A stretch of 64,000 nucleotides of DNA from Opitutaceae bacterium (GCA_028284385.1 JANQRT010000069.1:310001-374000), one strand, 5' to 3'. Counted from the stretch's first letter, positions 26,418 through 35,905 are shown. Notes: generated by a model not told the origin, from the letters alone. Made by a program: numbers and translations.

Positions 26418-27446
26418 ATGGATCCCGTTTCTCAGGGCGTTCTGGGAGCGACGGCAGCAATGGCCGCCGCCCCGAAAGACAAAGTCCGGATGGCTACCCT
26501 CATCGGCTGGGGAGCAGGTATGCTTGCGGACGCGGACGTGCTTATCCGGTCGGCTGAAGATCCATTGCTCACGATTACGTTTCACAGGCATTTTTCGCAT
26601 TCGCTGATCTTCATCCCCATCGGGGCTTTAATCGCCGCCACGTTGTTTTGGCTGGCCTTTCTGGGCCGGAGGCCTTTCGGAGATATTTACAAGTATTCGA
26701 TCCTGGGATACGCGACAGCTGGTTTGCTGGATGCCTGCACCAGCTATGGCACTCAGCTCCTGTGGCCTTTCTCGAATATTCGCGTGGCCTGGAATGTCAT
26801 CTCGATTATCGATCCTGTATACACGGCACCATTACTCGGTCTAGCCTTGTTTGGAGCGCTGCGAAAACGAGCGTTGTTCGGAAGAGTGGGACTGGCTTTC
26901 GCTGTCGTGTATCCGATTTTTGGGTTAGTACAAAACCGGCGAGCTATGTCGGTTCAACAGGAATTGATTGAACAGCGCGGACACGCTGAATCGGCCAGCC
27001 GCATGACAGTGAAACCGTCGATAGCTAATCTTCTGGTTTGGCGAAGCATCTATCGATGGGAAGATCAATACTACGTCGACGCCGCGAGAGTCGGGTATTT
27101 AGGCGGACACAGTATCTTCGAAGGGGACTCGATCCCAGCAGTGGACGCTCGGGATCTGCTTCTAAAAGTCCCGGAGGGATCCGCGATCCAACGCGATATC
27201 GAGCGCTTCGATCATTTTTCCGACGAGTATCTAGCCTGGCATCCTGAACATTCGGATACGCTTTGCGATCTTCGCTATTCATTTATTCCAAACTCGCTCA
27301 TCCCACTCTGGGGAATCCGGCTGAATTATGAAGATCCGGATACCCATTCGGCATTCATCAATTTCAGGAAACTGGATCAGGAAACCCGCCAGGCGTTTTC
27401 CTCGATGCTTTGGAATAGTGATCAGCCGTTAGAGGATGAGGAGTGA
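26418..27446 (+). CDS. YdjM/LexA-binding family membrane-bound metal-dependent hydrolase
   Basis: 342-aa inner-membrane protein of the YdjM family (PF04307 type). The N-terminal signature MDPVSQGVLGA, then GWGAGMLADADVL and FHRHFSHSLIF, supplies the conserved Asp/His residues of the putative metal site; four or more hydrophobic helices span ~1-185. The C-terminal ~150 residues are soluble and specific to this subgroup. Related genes are often in the SOS regulon, but no clear LexA box was seen here. Divergent from the DUF4282 gene and convergent with the OYE gene (31-nt gap). Confidence 0.8.
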   Translation: MDPVSQGVLGATAAMAAAPKDKVRMATLIGWGAGMLADADVLIRSAEDPLLTITFHRHFSHSLIFIPIGALIAATLFWLAFLGRRPFGDIYKYSILGYATAGLLDACTSYGTQLLWPFSNIRVAWNVISIIDPVYTAPLLGLALFGALRKRALFGRVGLAFAVVYPIFGLVQNRRAMSVQQELIEQRGHAESASRMTVKPSIANLLVWRSIYRWEDQYYVDAARVGYLGGHSIFEGDSIPAVDARDLLLKVPEGSAIQRDIERFDHFSDEYLAWHPEHSDTLCDLRYSFIPNSLIPLWGIRLNYEDPDTHSAFINFRKLDQETRQAFSSMLWNSDQPLEDEE

Positions 27447-27477
27447 GCCTGTTAGGCAACTATTAGCCAAGGCTTCT

Positions 27478-28491
27478 TCAATAAACTTCTTTCGGAGCGT
27501 CCGGATAGAAATCCTGGATTGCACCGTAGTCCTCGCTAGCCGCTTTGCTCACCCAGGCTGGCTCGGTAATCAAGGGTCGAGCGAGAGCCGCTAGATCGAA
27601 ATAGCCGACATCGAATCGACGCTGCAATTCGGCTAGGCTTTGCGGACCTTCTTCCGTAAGTTCGCTGGTCACAAGGCCGATGTTCCCAACCGTGATAGTG
27701 GGCTTGCCGCTGATCTTCCGGGTCCATCCGGCCAATCCTAGATCATCCTCCTCGCCAAAGGGCGATACCCAGAACCGTCGCACGCTAGGATGAAAGATAT
27801 CGATCCCGGCGTCGCAGAGCGGGTCCAGAATCGATTCGAGTTTCTGGACCGAATCGATGTAATTGGCTTCAAACTCCCCTACCTTCCAGGTCGAAAAACG
27901 CAGGCAGATAGGAAACTCCACCCCAACCTGCGTTCTCAACTCTCGCAAAACCTCAACTACGTAACCCGTGTCGCCAGCCCTAAGAAAACTGTCTAACAGG
28001 TAGCCATGAGCGCAATGCAGCTCGATGCCATCGAATCCAGAGCGCCTGGCCACCGAAGCGGCGCTGGAATAAAGTTCGAGCAGCTGCTTCTTGTCCTCCT
28101 CCGTCGCCGCCCGCACGACTTCCTCACCATCTTCGATAACCGCTTCTTTGCTAACGCCCGGGCGAGCTACCGGACCCGTATGCCAGATCTGGGCGAACAT
28201 GGGCGTATCGAAATCATGGACACGCGAAACCACTTTTCGCCAAGCGTCGATGGCCTCTTCCTTCAGGTAGGGCACGTCGCCATAAGAGTTAGCTAACGGA
28301 TGCTCGATTAAAGCGCCCTCCGAAATGATCAGGCCGATCTCACCTTTCGCTCGCTTCGCGTAATGCTCCGCCACCTGATCCGTGGGGATGCCATTCGGCG
28401 AACGGCGACGCGTCATGGGAGCCATGACAAAGCGATTCTTCAAGGAGAGTCCGGCAATCGAACAGGGCTGGAAAAGCGGATGGGTATTCAT
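27478..28491 (-). CDS. Old Yellow Enzyme family NADH:flavin oxidoreductase
   Basis: 337-aa FMN-dependent ene-reductase, TIM barrel, cytoplasmic. It starts LFQPCSIAGLSLKNRFVMAPMTRRRS, the typical FMN-binding first strand. Substrate-anion ligands are in IELHCAHGYLLDSFLR (His-x-x-His), and later FMN-binding strands include PTITVGNIGLVTSE and DVGYFDLAALARPLI. It should reduce activated C=C bonds of enones, nitro compounds or similar electrophiles with NAD(P)H. Single gene; physiological substrate not predictable. Confidence 0.88.
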   Translation of the reverse strand: MNTHPLFQPCSIAGLSLKNRFVMAPMTRRRSPNGIPTDQVAEHYAKRAKGEIGLIISEGALIEHPLANSYGDVPYLKEEAIDAWRKVVSRVHDFDTPMFAQIWHTGPVARPGVSKEAVIEDGEEVVRAATEEDKKQLLELYSSAASVARRSGFDGIELHCAHGYLLDSFLRAGDTGYVVEVLRELRTQVGVEFPICLRFSTWKVGEFEANYIDSVQKLESILDPLCDAGIDIFHPSVRRFWVSPFGEEDDLGLAGWTRKISGKPTITVGNIGLVTSELTEEGPQSLAELQRRFDVGYFDLAALARPLITEPAWVSKAASEDYGAIQDFYPDAPKEVY

Positions 28492-28633
28492 GCTTGGACA
28501 GGTTTGATAGGGAATTCCTAGCTCAGGAAAACTTTAAAAAACAGTGTAGAGGAATGGCGTTCCCACAAACGCTTTAATGCATCGATTCACCATGTTTGAA
28601 GGGAGCTGACGTTTGTGGGTGTAGTAAGGAGGG

Positions 28634-30970
28634 ATGAAATGCGATCGCGCAATGCGGCGCACTCTGGGATCATTGCTCTTATGGTCCGCTTGCGTCATTC
28701 TTAATCCATCCACCTGGGCCCAAAGCATACCATGGGACTTCGTCCCTCCCGAATCCGTCAACATGGATCAAGAGGTCCTCGACGACTTGATATTCGAAAT
28801 CAGTGCAGGGACTTATGGTGAAATGCATAGCATTGTTGTCGTTCGAGAGGGAAAGCTAGTTTTAGAGCGATACTTTCGAGGTTATCACCGGAATCGACTA
28901 CATCCTCTATATTCATGCTCAAAGAGCGTGACCTCGGTGTTAATAGGCATGGCCGAAATGGACGGCTATATCAGAAATCTAGACGATTCGCTGCTTAGCT
29001 TTTTTCCAGAATATTCATTCATCGCTAACCCCGACGCCCGCAAGAACACGATTACCTTAAGACATACTCTCATGATGGCGGGTGGATTCGAGTGGGACGA
29101 ATGGGCTCTTCCGTATAGCGACCCTAACAATGATGTCGTTAAACTTACGCGCGAAAACAGTGACTGGTACAAGGCTGCTCTGGACAGGCCGATGGCATCT
29201 GAACCTGGATCGCTCTTCGTCTACGATGGCATGCTGACTATGCTGCTTGGCGGTATCATAAAAAACATGACAGGATTAAATGTGGAAGACTTTGCTGCCC
29301 AGAGACTGTTTTGGCAATTAGGTATAGGCAGTTGGTATTGGTACAAGTCGTCAACGGGTTTGATATCCACATCAGGCGGTCTTGAACTACGTCCAATAGA
29401 CTTCGCGAAAATAGGCTATCTTTTTCTTGAAAACGGACGTTGGGGAACTCGGCGAATCGTATCCGAAGATTGGGTAAGCGAGTCCACTCATCCGTGGATT
29501 ATCCGGAATCATAATGGTAGCTATGGCTACCAATGGTGGCGAAGAAGAGATCGTAATGCCCTCGCTAGATCTATGAGAGTCAACGACTTCTACTATGCGT
29601 CAGGCTATGGAGGTCAGTACTTGTGGGTGGTGCCTCACCTCGATCTCGTTGTGGTGGCTACCGCAGGGAATTTCGAAAACGGAGAGAACAACTTCAATCT
29701 GTTCAGGGATCATATTCTGCCATCGATTCGAGACCGGAACTTGGAGGATCGAAATGTAATTGATGGTTCGGGGGAAGTCGTAGCTCGAAATGTGACGCAT
29801 CCGAACGGACAGGTGTACGACCAGATTCTCATGACCGGACCCTCCCTCACCTTCTGGGCGGATGAGGGACAAGTGCTTCGCGCGGCGTTTATCGATCTCA
29901 ACGACGACATCGTCCAAGTAGAGCTCTCCGGCAAAGGAGAACTGACCATTGAACTGGATCAAGCTTCCTACAGCGGTCCTGCGTATCCAGAAAGCTACAA
30001 CCAGAACGTGCCCTATGTGAAAGGTCTGGCGCGAATACGATTGGAGAAAGCGCAAAACAACTCCCATCTTGGCATCTATACGATTGGCCGCGCCACTTCC
30101 ACTAATGAATCTCTCTTCAAAGAGAACGTCGTATATGATGGACGAGCTGATATCGCGTCGATCGAAATCGATGGAATAGGGATGGGTAGCTTGCTTTGCG
30201 GGAATGTCTTCTTTTCAGCAACGAGCGGGAAAACAGGACTGGATGCGGCCGAGGTTCCCTTCGCCCAACGCGTCGTCATAGGCGACATCGACGCTCGAGG
30301 GACAGCTATTCCATATTTAAGAATTGGATACAATTCCTATCTCGCTACCGATGAAGGCAAGATCATAGTCGCTGGAGGGAATCTCGAACAATCGAACGGC
30401 CAATCGATCATCGCCAGCTTGCCGAGCAGACAACAGGGGTTTAGAGACTTAATACCGTCCGCCGGGATCAAAACCGATTGGACTTGGCTGCCAGCAGCGG
30501 AAATACAGGAGGAATTCGTCGATGAAGCCGGAGCCTTGATCGCCAAGGAAAACTCAGGAACCAGCCTTATTATCGACAACCTCTCGCCAGGGTTCGTTAC
30601 GGAAGGCGAATGGGGACCAAGGATTGGAAGACCAGACTATTTAGGCGCCGATTTCATGTGGTCCGCAACAGGCAATGGCGAAAATAGGGCCATCTGGATG
30701 CCCATAGTAGCGGAGGACGGCCTGTACGAAGTCGCCTATTGGCTTCCCCTCGCCAACGAAAGCTGGAGTCCAAACGCGAGCTATCGCATTGTCCATGCGG
30801 AGGGCGAGGCAAGCTACGTAGTCGACCAAACGGAGGAACCAGGTGGACGCTGGGTTCCTCTCGGCAACCATCCCTTCACGTCAGGATCCGATGGATACGT
30901 AGTGCTGACGAACCAATCGGACAATGCTGGCGTAGTCGCGGATGCCTTTCGATTCAGGAAGATTGAATAG
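28634..30970 (+). CDS. Secreted serine hydrolase (beta-lactamase/class C fold) with golvesin-like C-terminal domain
   Basis: 778-aa protein. Signal peptide ends near WAQS. The beta-lactamase/esterase domain (about 40-375) has SxxK at residues 94-97 (SCSK) in LYSCSKSVTSVLIG, a Tyr motif in FVYDGMLTMLLGGII, and YASGYGGQYLWV near the third motif. A middle region (~380-660) is beta-rich and unassigned. The last ~100 residues resemble golvesin-type domains (NASYRIVHAEG, VVDQTEEPGGRWVPLG, ADAFRFRK). It may act as an esterase or D-amino-peptidase rather than a true lactamase. Start uncertain: AAGGAGGG abuts the ATG at 28634, while the ATG at 28652 gives a cleaner signal peptide. Codon use looks more AT-rich than its neighbours. 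Confidence 0.75.
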   Translation: MKCDRAMRRTLGSLLLWSACVILNPSTWAQSIPWDFVPPESVNMDQEVLDDLIFEISAGTYGEMHSIVVVREGKLVLERYFRGYHRNRLHPLYSCSKSVTSVLIGMAEMDGYIRNLDDSLLSFFPEYSFIANPDARKNTITLRHTLMMAGGFEWDEWALPYSDPNNDVVKLTRENSDWYKAALDRPMASEPGSLFVYDGMLTMLLGGIIKNMTGLNVEDFAAQRLFWQLGIGSWYWYKSSTGLISTSGGLELRPIDFAKIGYLFLENGRWGTRRIVSEDWVSESTHPWIIRNHNGSYGYQWWRRRDRNALARSMRVNDFYYASGYGGQYLWVVPHLDLVVVATAGNFENGENNFNLFRDHILPSIRDRNLEDRNVIDGSGEVVARNVTHPNGQVYDQILMTGPSLTFWADEGQVLRAAFIDLNDDIVQVELSGKGELTIELDQASYSGPAYPESYNQNVPYVKGLARIRLEKAQNNSHLGIYTIGRATSTNESLFKENVVYDGRADIASIEIDGIGMGSLLCGNVFFSATSGKTGLDAAEVPFAQRVVIGDIDARGTAIPYLRIGYNSYLATDEGKIIVAGGNLEQSNGQSIIASLPSRQQGFRDLIPSAGIKTDWTWLPAAEIQEEFVDEAGALIAKENSGTSLIIDNLSPGFVTEGEWGPRIGRPDYLGADFMWSATGNGENRAIWMPIVAEDGLYEVAYWLPLANESWSPNASYRIVHAEGEASYVVDQTEEPGGRWVPLGNHPFTSGSDGYVVLTNQSDNAGVVADAFRFRKIE

Positions 30971-31000
30971 ATCCACAGATCAATAGCCTGGCTCAGTTGC

Positions 31001-31645
31001 CTACTCGAATCGAGCTTCGGCGCGACGAGGCTGATTTTGGTTGGCCAGAGTCGACAGGACGACGCGTTCCAATTCTTTGGGATCGGGATATTTTTCAATG
31101 TCGATCACGGGCAAGTCAAAGGTGGAAACGGTTTCCTTAGTGCGTTGACTAATGCTGCATTCCCGTTCGACAAACCGATCGATCAGCTCCTTTTCGTCCT
31201 CGGATCTGATGTCGTATAAACTCGATTGGTGGATACGTTGCCTAAAGAAGGCATCGCTAGCCGTCAGCCAAACACTAGCTATGTTTTCAAAATCCAGCTG
31301 CATCACCAAATCCGGCTGCAAGGCAGCGCCTTCCATGACTAGGCAATTGGTCAATGGCTTGGTAGCTCGCTCGGTCACGATTTCGACAACCAGCGGCCAA
31401 ACGTTCTTTTTAAAGTGATGAATAACCGAAGCCACCAATTCATCAGAGGTATGCGAAAGGTAGTGGTGAGCCACAAAGCACTTAACCGGCTCGCGATTAG
31501 GTCTCCAAGGACGACCCGGATGTCGAGCCAGCTTATCGGTCGGTTGATAGTCCCAACAGAGTTGAGCGGCCAACGCTTGGGCGACGGTCGACTTACCCGC
31601 GTGGGAAGTGCCGCCAATGAGGTAGACTTTGTGTTTCGTTTCCAT
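31001..31645 (-). CDS. P-loop kinase, 2-phosphoglycerate-kinase-like
   Basis: 214-aa cytoplasmic nucleotide-binding protein. Walker A GGTSHAGKST lies right after the start (METKHKVYLIGG). The sequence continues with a lid-like basic segment and IDIEKYPDPKELE near the C-terminus, the shape of small-molecule kinases (AAA_33/2-phosphoglycerate-kinase-like). Substrate unknown. ATG at 31645 is chosen over a TTG 11 codons upstream because the P-loop strand then sits at the usual distance from the N-terminus. Converges with the serine-hydrolase gene (30-nt gap). Confidence 0.6.
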   Translation of the reverse strand: METKHKVYLIGGTSHAGKSTVAQALAAQLCWDYQPTDKLARHPGRPWRPNREPVKCFVAHHYLSHTSDELVASVIHHFKKNVWPLVVEIVTERATKPLTNCLVMEGAALQPDLVMQLDFENIASVWLTASDAFFRQRIHQSSLYDIRSEDEKELIDRFVERECSISQRTKETVSTFDLPVIDIEKYPDPKELERVVLSTLANQNQPRRAEARFE

Positions 31646-31988
31646 TTGGTAACAAGGAATTAGCTGTATCTTTCGCAATTATTGCAAACCTACAATATCC
31701 CATACGGTTACGTTCTGGAGACGTTTTATATCTTCGAGACAAAACGACGTCTACAAAACGGGTCTTTCCTCACTAACCGATATGGTATTCATTCTTCTGA
31801 TATTCTTCATCGTGAGTGACAACGGTTTTCGTACAAGAAAAGGGGACGACAATGAACACGTCATACATAGCTCAACTGGCGAGAGTTTCAAAGCGCAGCA
31901 GAAAGGCGCCATCCATCTACTTTCGATCATCGCAAAGTCTTACGAGTTTCGCTGTGTGGAAGAAGGCACAAGAGGATCGCCCGATTCC
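31646..31988. other. Intergenic region without a convincing gene
   Basis: 343 bases between the kinase start and the end of the next sulfatase. It is AT-richer than average. On the plus strand GGGG upstream of an ATG at 31852 opens a 54-codon basic frame that runs into the antisense of the sulfatase gene; I do not accept it as a gene. No terminator hairpin with a T-run was found. Confidence 0.4.
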
Positions 31989-33446
31989 CTATTCTTTCGA
32001 CAATTTCTCCACCTGATCGCTCAACAAATCAGCTCGTTCCGTTAGCCAGGGATCTCCGGTCTTCCTTAGCCATTCGCGCAATTCACGCATCAGTTTTTTT
32101 GATACATCCAAATCTTCCTTAGCCAAATTGCGCATCTGATACGGATCCGCTATGTTATCGAAGAGGACCATTCTCGGATCTTCGCTTCCGGCGCACTCGA
32201 TGGCAAATGTATATCGGTGAGTGAATACGCCTCTGCGATCGTATCCATCGCTGGGAGTGGCTCCCGACGGCAAACAGATGTAAAATGAACTCATCGGCCG
32301 CCAACCGTTTCCGCCTCGCAACAGGCGGCTGTAATCGGTTCCCTGGCATTCTTCCGGAATCGTATCCGATAAGCCCATCAGGCCGAATAAGGTCGGATAG
32401 ATGTCCGGCGTTCCCATAAGCAGATCGTCTTTACGATTGGGCTCTAGCCCTGGTCCACGAATGAGAAACGGAACGCGCAGCGATTCATCGTAGCAGACGC
32501 TCTTGTTCATCAGACCATGGCTGCCCATCATTTCGCCGTGGTCCGCGGTAAACACGACAATCGTGTTGTCGCTCAATCCAGCTTTTTCGAGCGCCTTTAA
32601 AATCCGCCCAAACTGATGGTCAATACCAGACACTGCAGCAAAATATTCATGGACGTGTTCCGCCGCCTCTAGGGCTTCCCCTTCCAGTCGAACATTCGGA
32701 CGATTCAATAGCTCAGCGATGGATTTTCCGTCATAGATTTTCAAATACTCCTCCGGAACCTGATCGAATGGAGGATGCGGCGGATTGTAGGATACGAAGA
32801 GCGAAAATGGTTTCTCCGGATCCCGACAGCGCTCGTCAGTGTTTTCTATATAGCGAATCGCAATGTCCGTCTCATGTTTGACCGACCACTCGTCGATATC
32901 GACGCGCGACGATTTCGCGTCTCCACCATTGGTCCAGTAATGAGGCGCAAGATGGTTGTCGGCAGCGCCGTAGGAGTACCAAAAGTCGAATCCATGACGA
33001 GCAGGTCCGGGCGGCGTCCACGCATCCCATACGGTACCGCCATCGCGTGGACCCTGACCGTAGTCGTAGGGAGGATTAGGGTCCGGCGCATGCAGGTGCA
33101 ACTTTCCTATATACCCTTGGGCATACCCTTGTTCACTTAGTATATCGGAAAAGCAGAGCTGATCGTCTTTAAGATAAATCCCACGTCGAGCCGTTAACGA
33201 ATTCACATTTACCAAAACTCCGTTGCTATGCGGATACTTGCCCGTAAACAACATACCCCGATAGGGACTACACACTGGGCTCGTGCTCACGACGTGGGTG
33301 AGATTCACGCCTTCCGCAGCGAAGCGATCAAGATTGGGAGTAACGACCGGATCTCCGTTTTCGAATCCCACTGCATGCTTCCGCATCTGATCGGCGAAAA
33401 CGAAAACTAGATTCGGTCTTTGGGTCGGTATAAGATCGGAGTCCAT
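31989..33446 (-). CDS. Formylglycine-dependent sulfatase lacking a signal peptide
   Basis: 485-aa S1-type sulfatase. Formylglycine motif C59-S-P-Y-R (SPVCSPYRGMLFTGKYPHS), metal ligands in VFVFADQMRK, later YIGKLHLH, SYNPPHPP and FTADHGEMMGSHG complete the site; the TADHGEMMGSHG form places it near the choline-sulfatase/heparan N-sulfatase-like subgroups. Unlike the other three sulfatases it starts directly at the catalytic domain (MDSDLIPTQRPNLVFVF) with no export signal, so it is predicted cytoplasmic and would act on imported sulfated sugars. A start at 33467 would fall inside the terminator hairpin and is rejected. Lies 75 nt downstream of the TonB receptor on the same strand, separated by that hairpin. 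Confidence 0.88.
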   Translation of the reverse strand: MDSDLIPTQRPNLVFVFADQMRKHAVGFENGDPVVTPNLDRFAAEGVNLTHVVSTSPVCSPYRGMLFTGKYPHSNGVLVNVNSLTARRGIYLKDDQLCFSDILSEQGYAQGYIGKLHLHAPDPNPPYDYGQGPRDGGTVWDAWTPPGPARHGFDFWYSYGAADNHLAPHYWTNGGDAKSSRVDIDEWSVKHETDIAIRYIENTDERCRDPEKPFSLFVSYNPPHPPFDQVPEEYLKIYDGKSIAELLNRPNVRLEGEALEAAEHVHEYFAAVSGIDHQFGRILKALEKAGLSDNTIVVFTADHGEMMGSHGLMNKSVCYDESLRVPFLIRGPGLEPNRKDDLLMGTPDIYPTLFGLMGLSDTIPEECQGTDYSRLLRGGNGWRPMSSFYICLPSGATPSDGYDRRGVFTHRYTFAIECAGSEDPRMVLFDNIADPYQMRNLAKEDLDVSKKLMRELREWLRKTGDPWLTERADLLSDQVEKLSKE

Positions 33447-33482
33447 AAATAAAAGAGAGCCCGTCAAAGCGACGAGCCCTCT
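33447..33482 (-). terminator. Terminator/attenuator between TonB receptor and sulfatase
   Basis: Read on the minus strand, a 12-bp stem (two G-U pairs) with a 5-nt loop (bases 33482-33454) is followed by TTTTATTTAT, which runs straight into the sulfatase ATG at 33446. It ends the receptor message 40 nt past its stop codon. Because it sits directly in front of the sulfatase start it may also work as an attenuator. Confidence 0.75.
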
Positions 33483-33521
33483 CGCACGTATTTCATTAAA
33501 TAAAAAGCGACCGCGAGAAAA

Positions 33522-35654
33522 CTAGAAGAAGACCTTCAGTCCCGCTTTCGCTTGCAAAGGTTGCCCGAAGGAACCCTGGATGTTGATGTATTCACGCTTA
33601 TCTAGCGCGTTGTCGATGTTTACGCTAAATTCTGCATCGTGATCCATCATCTTGAAACGATATTTGGCAAACAGGTTCACCAATACGTAATCGTCCGTAC
33701 GAACATTGCGCCTATCATAGCGACTCTGCGTCGGAGCGTCGTCTCTCCAATTCACGCTCATTCCAAAATCCCAGTCTTCCCGTGTATAGGTTGTTAGGAA
33801 GCTAAGAGAGCTGCTCACTTGATCCTCTGGTTCCAAGCCGATGCGACGCGGATCATTGGCATCGCTGACGACCTTAGGATCGTAGAACGACCCGCTTAGC
33901 AGGAGTTGCAGGTGATCGACAGGATCGTAGGCGAATACGAATTCGAATCCTTTAGAGTTTTCTTCTCCGGAAATTTCAAAGAAACTCTCTCTTTCATCGA
34001 TATCAGGCGTGGATGGATCGTCTGCTATATTAATTCGCACGGCTACGTTTTCACGTGAGAGATCGAAGTAAGTGATCTCTCCTGAGAACTTGCCGTCGAC
34101 CCCTAAGAACTTGAATCCCACATCAAAGCCGTCACCCGTCTGTGGAGCGAACGTATTGCCGTTTCGATCGAGTTGGCCGTTCGGCGCGTAGCTAGAAGAG
34201 CTGTTTGCGAAGAAGCTCACGCCTTCTCTAAACTCGTAAATGAATCCCAGTTGATGGGTCGTGTCGTCGCCATCGGTCTTGGAACCGTTTCTCAAGGATT
34301 CGGTTTCGCTTTCGTCCTGACGCACTCCCAGAATGGCATGCAGCTTGCCATCCATGGCGGATATCGTATTCGTTAAACGGGTACCTTGCGCCGTAATGCG
34401 TCGGGGATTGAAACGAAAAGGATCTTCTGCCCGAACCAAAGCCACTTCATGACCGGGAGCCGTTAGCGTGTCAGCGTTGAATACCAAGCCTTCCTGATTG
34501 GCCCGTCGGCGACGACCAATCCGCGTCGGGCGCTCTTCTCTGTCGTCGTAGCCAAGAACCGTCTTCACCAGAATGTCTTCTCCGATATTCCAGTTGAAGA
34601 GAAAGCTCGCCCGATAGGCCTCATTGTCAATAACGCGGTTGTCGATTTCGAAACGGGTGTTGCCGTTCGGCGTTCTCGTGTCACGCAATAGGCCTTCGTC
34701 GGAGTGCAGCGATGTATCGAATATTGCCGCATTGAATGTGATTGCCTCAGACAGGAATATGGTCGCCTCCGCAGTGAAAGTAGACGTATCGATATCTCTC
34801 CAGCTATCTGGTCCATACTCGTTGTAAGTATATACCGTACCGCCTCTACTGATCTTCGCGCGATCCGTATCGCCTCCCGTATCCGCATCAGACAATACCG
34901 GCAGTTCCATCTCCGGAGTATCGCGAATCGCTTGCTCTTCGTATTCGAAGTTTAGAATGATGTTCTTGGTTGGCAGAAAACGCAATGATGGTGTAATTGC
35001 GGATCTGTCCGTTTCTTCGAAATCAACATCGCTTTCATAACGGAAATGGTCAGCGATCAAACGAAACGCCACTTTCTCGCTATTGCCGATTGGACCCGTG
35101 ACGTCGAGCAATGAACGGAAATAGCCGTCGCTACCCGTTCCTACATATAATGACCCCGCATCTTTAAACTGAGGCGATTTGGAGAGACGGTTCACGACGC
35201 CACCGGTCGCGCCGAGTCCATATAACACTGACGACGGCCCCTTAGCCACTTCAATACGTTCGATATTGGAAGTGACCGGGGGAGCGAACACGAAGAATCC
35301 GTTGCGCAAAGCCCGCGACTGGTACCCGCGTACGCGAAAGTCCGCGCCGTGAGTGCCGGTTGATGTTTGCTGTACTCCTGGAGTATATTGCAGAATTCGG
35401 TGAAAATCATCGGTGTTGAAATCCGAAAGAAGCTTATCATCGAGCACTTGAAGGGGAATGGGGATATCATAGATCTGCTGCTCAATAAGTCCCGCGCTGA
35501 CTACATTTCCAACGCGATAGCCAGACTCTGAAGAGGCGCTGATTTCAAAAGGCGACAATATGAAGATTTCGTCGTCATCTTGAGCGGCCAATTGAGCGAC
35601 GATGACGAACGATCCAAGTAAAATCGCGAAAAGGTGTTTGGTTTGGTATTTCAT
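33522..35654 (-). CDS. TonB-dependent siderophore-type receptor
   Basis: 710-aa outer-membrane receptor, about the size of FhuA/FpvA-like transporters. ATG at 35654 gives a signal peptide (MKYQTKHLFAILLGSFVIVAQLAAQ); upstream frame sequence has no signal character. The motif IFILSPFEISA follows. Plug ~45-195: IPIPLQVLDDKLL, LQYTPGVQQTSTGTHGADFRVRGY, IERIEVAKGPSSVLYGLGATGGVVN. The barrel ends QPLQAKAGLKVFF. It belongs to the ferric-siderophore class, but in this genomic setting between a sulfatase and a LacI regulator it may import an oligosaccharide. Divergent from the LacI gene (251 nt). Confidence 0.9.
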   Translation of the reverse strand: MKYQTKHLFAILLGSFVIVAQLAAQDDDEIFILSPFEISASSESGYRVGNVVSAGLIEQQIYDIPIPLQVLDDKLLSDFNTDDFHRILQYTPGVQQTSTGTHGADFRVRGYQSRALRNGFFVFAPPVTSNIERIEVAKGPSSVLYGLGATGGVVNRLSKSPQFKDAGSLYVGTGSDGYFRSLLDVTGPIGNSEKVAFRLIADHFRYESDVDFEETDRSAITPSLRFLPTKNIILNFEYEEQAIRDTPEMELPVLSDADTGGDTDRAKISRGGTVYTYNEYGPDSWRDIDTSTFTAEATIFLSEAITFNAAIFDTSLHSDEGLLRDTRTPNGNTRFEIDNRVIDNEAYRASFLFNWNIGEDILVKTVLGYDDREERPTRIGRRRRANQEGLVFNADTLTAPGHEVALVRAEDPFRFNPRRITAQGTRLTNTISAMDGKLHAILGVRQDESETESLRNGSKTDGDDTTHQLGFIYEFREGVSFFANSSSSYAPNGQLDRNGNTFAPQTGDGFDVGFKFLGVDGKFSGEITYFDLSRENVAVRINIADDPSTPDIDERESFFEISGEENSKGFEFVFAYDPVDHLQLLLSGSFYDPKVVSDANDPRRIGLEPEDQVSSSLSFLTTYTREDWDFGMSVNWRDDAPTQSRYDRRNVRTDDYVLVNLFAKYRFKMMDHDAEFSVNIDNALDKREYINIQGSFGQPLQAKAGLKVFF

Positions 35655-35872
35655 GGTTATTTCAGTTGCGCGCGCTTTGCGGGCCTGGGGCGGCGGAGTT
35701 CCTAAGAAATGGTAGGGAGAGTCGCCGAAGAGCAAGTCGTTAGCAAAGCCAAGCGGCTAGATTAGGTTCTGGTTGATTTTGCGAAGAAAACACGTGCCGC
35801 TTCAGCGTCAGCGATAGACCCAGAAGCGATGATCGACGGTGCCGAGTGGCATCAGCATTTTCAAATCGACTT

Positions 35873-35891
35873 TTAGTCTTCAGAAGACTAA
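35873..35891. promoter_or_regulatory. Perfect 19-nt inverted repeat in front of the LacI-type gene (putative operator)
   Basis: TTAGTCTTC-A-GAAGACTAA, nine perfect base pairs around one central base, ends 14 nt before the regulator's ATG at 35906. Size and symmetry fit a LacI-family operator, and its place fits autoregulation and possibly control of the divergent TonB receptor. Confidence 0.5.
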
Positions 35892-35905
35892 GACCGTTCT
35901 TTCGC

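Noticed and set aside
27447..27477. Short inverted repeat between convergent genes (AGCCT...AGGCT)
   Set aside because: Only five base pairs with a long loop and no clear T-run; not good enough for a terminator call.
31782..32045. Plus-strand frames of 66-87 codons between the kinase and the sulfatase
   Set aside because: They overlap the antisense of the sulfatase 3' end and match no family. Only a weak GGGG lies upstream of an internal ATG.
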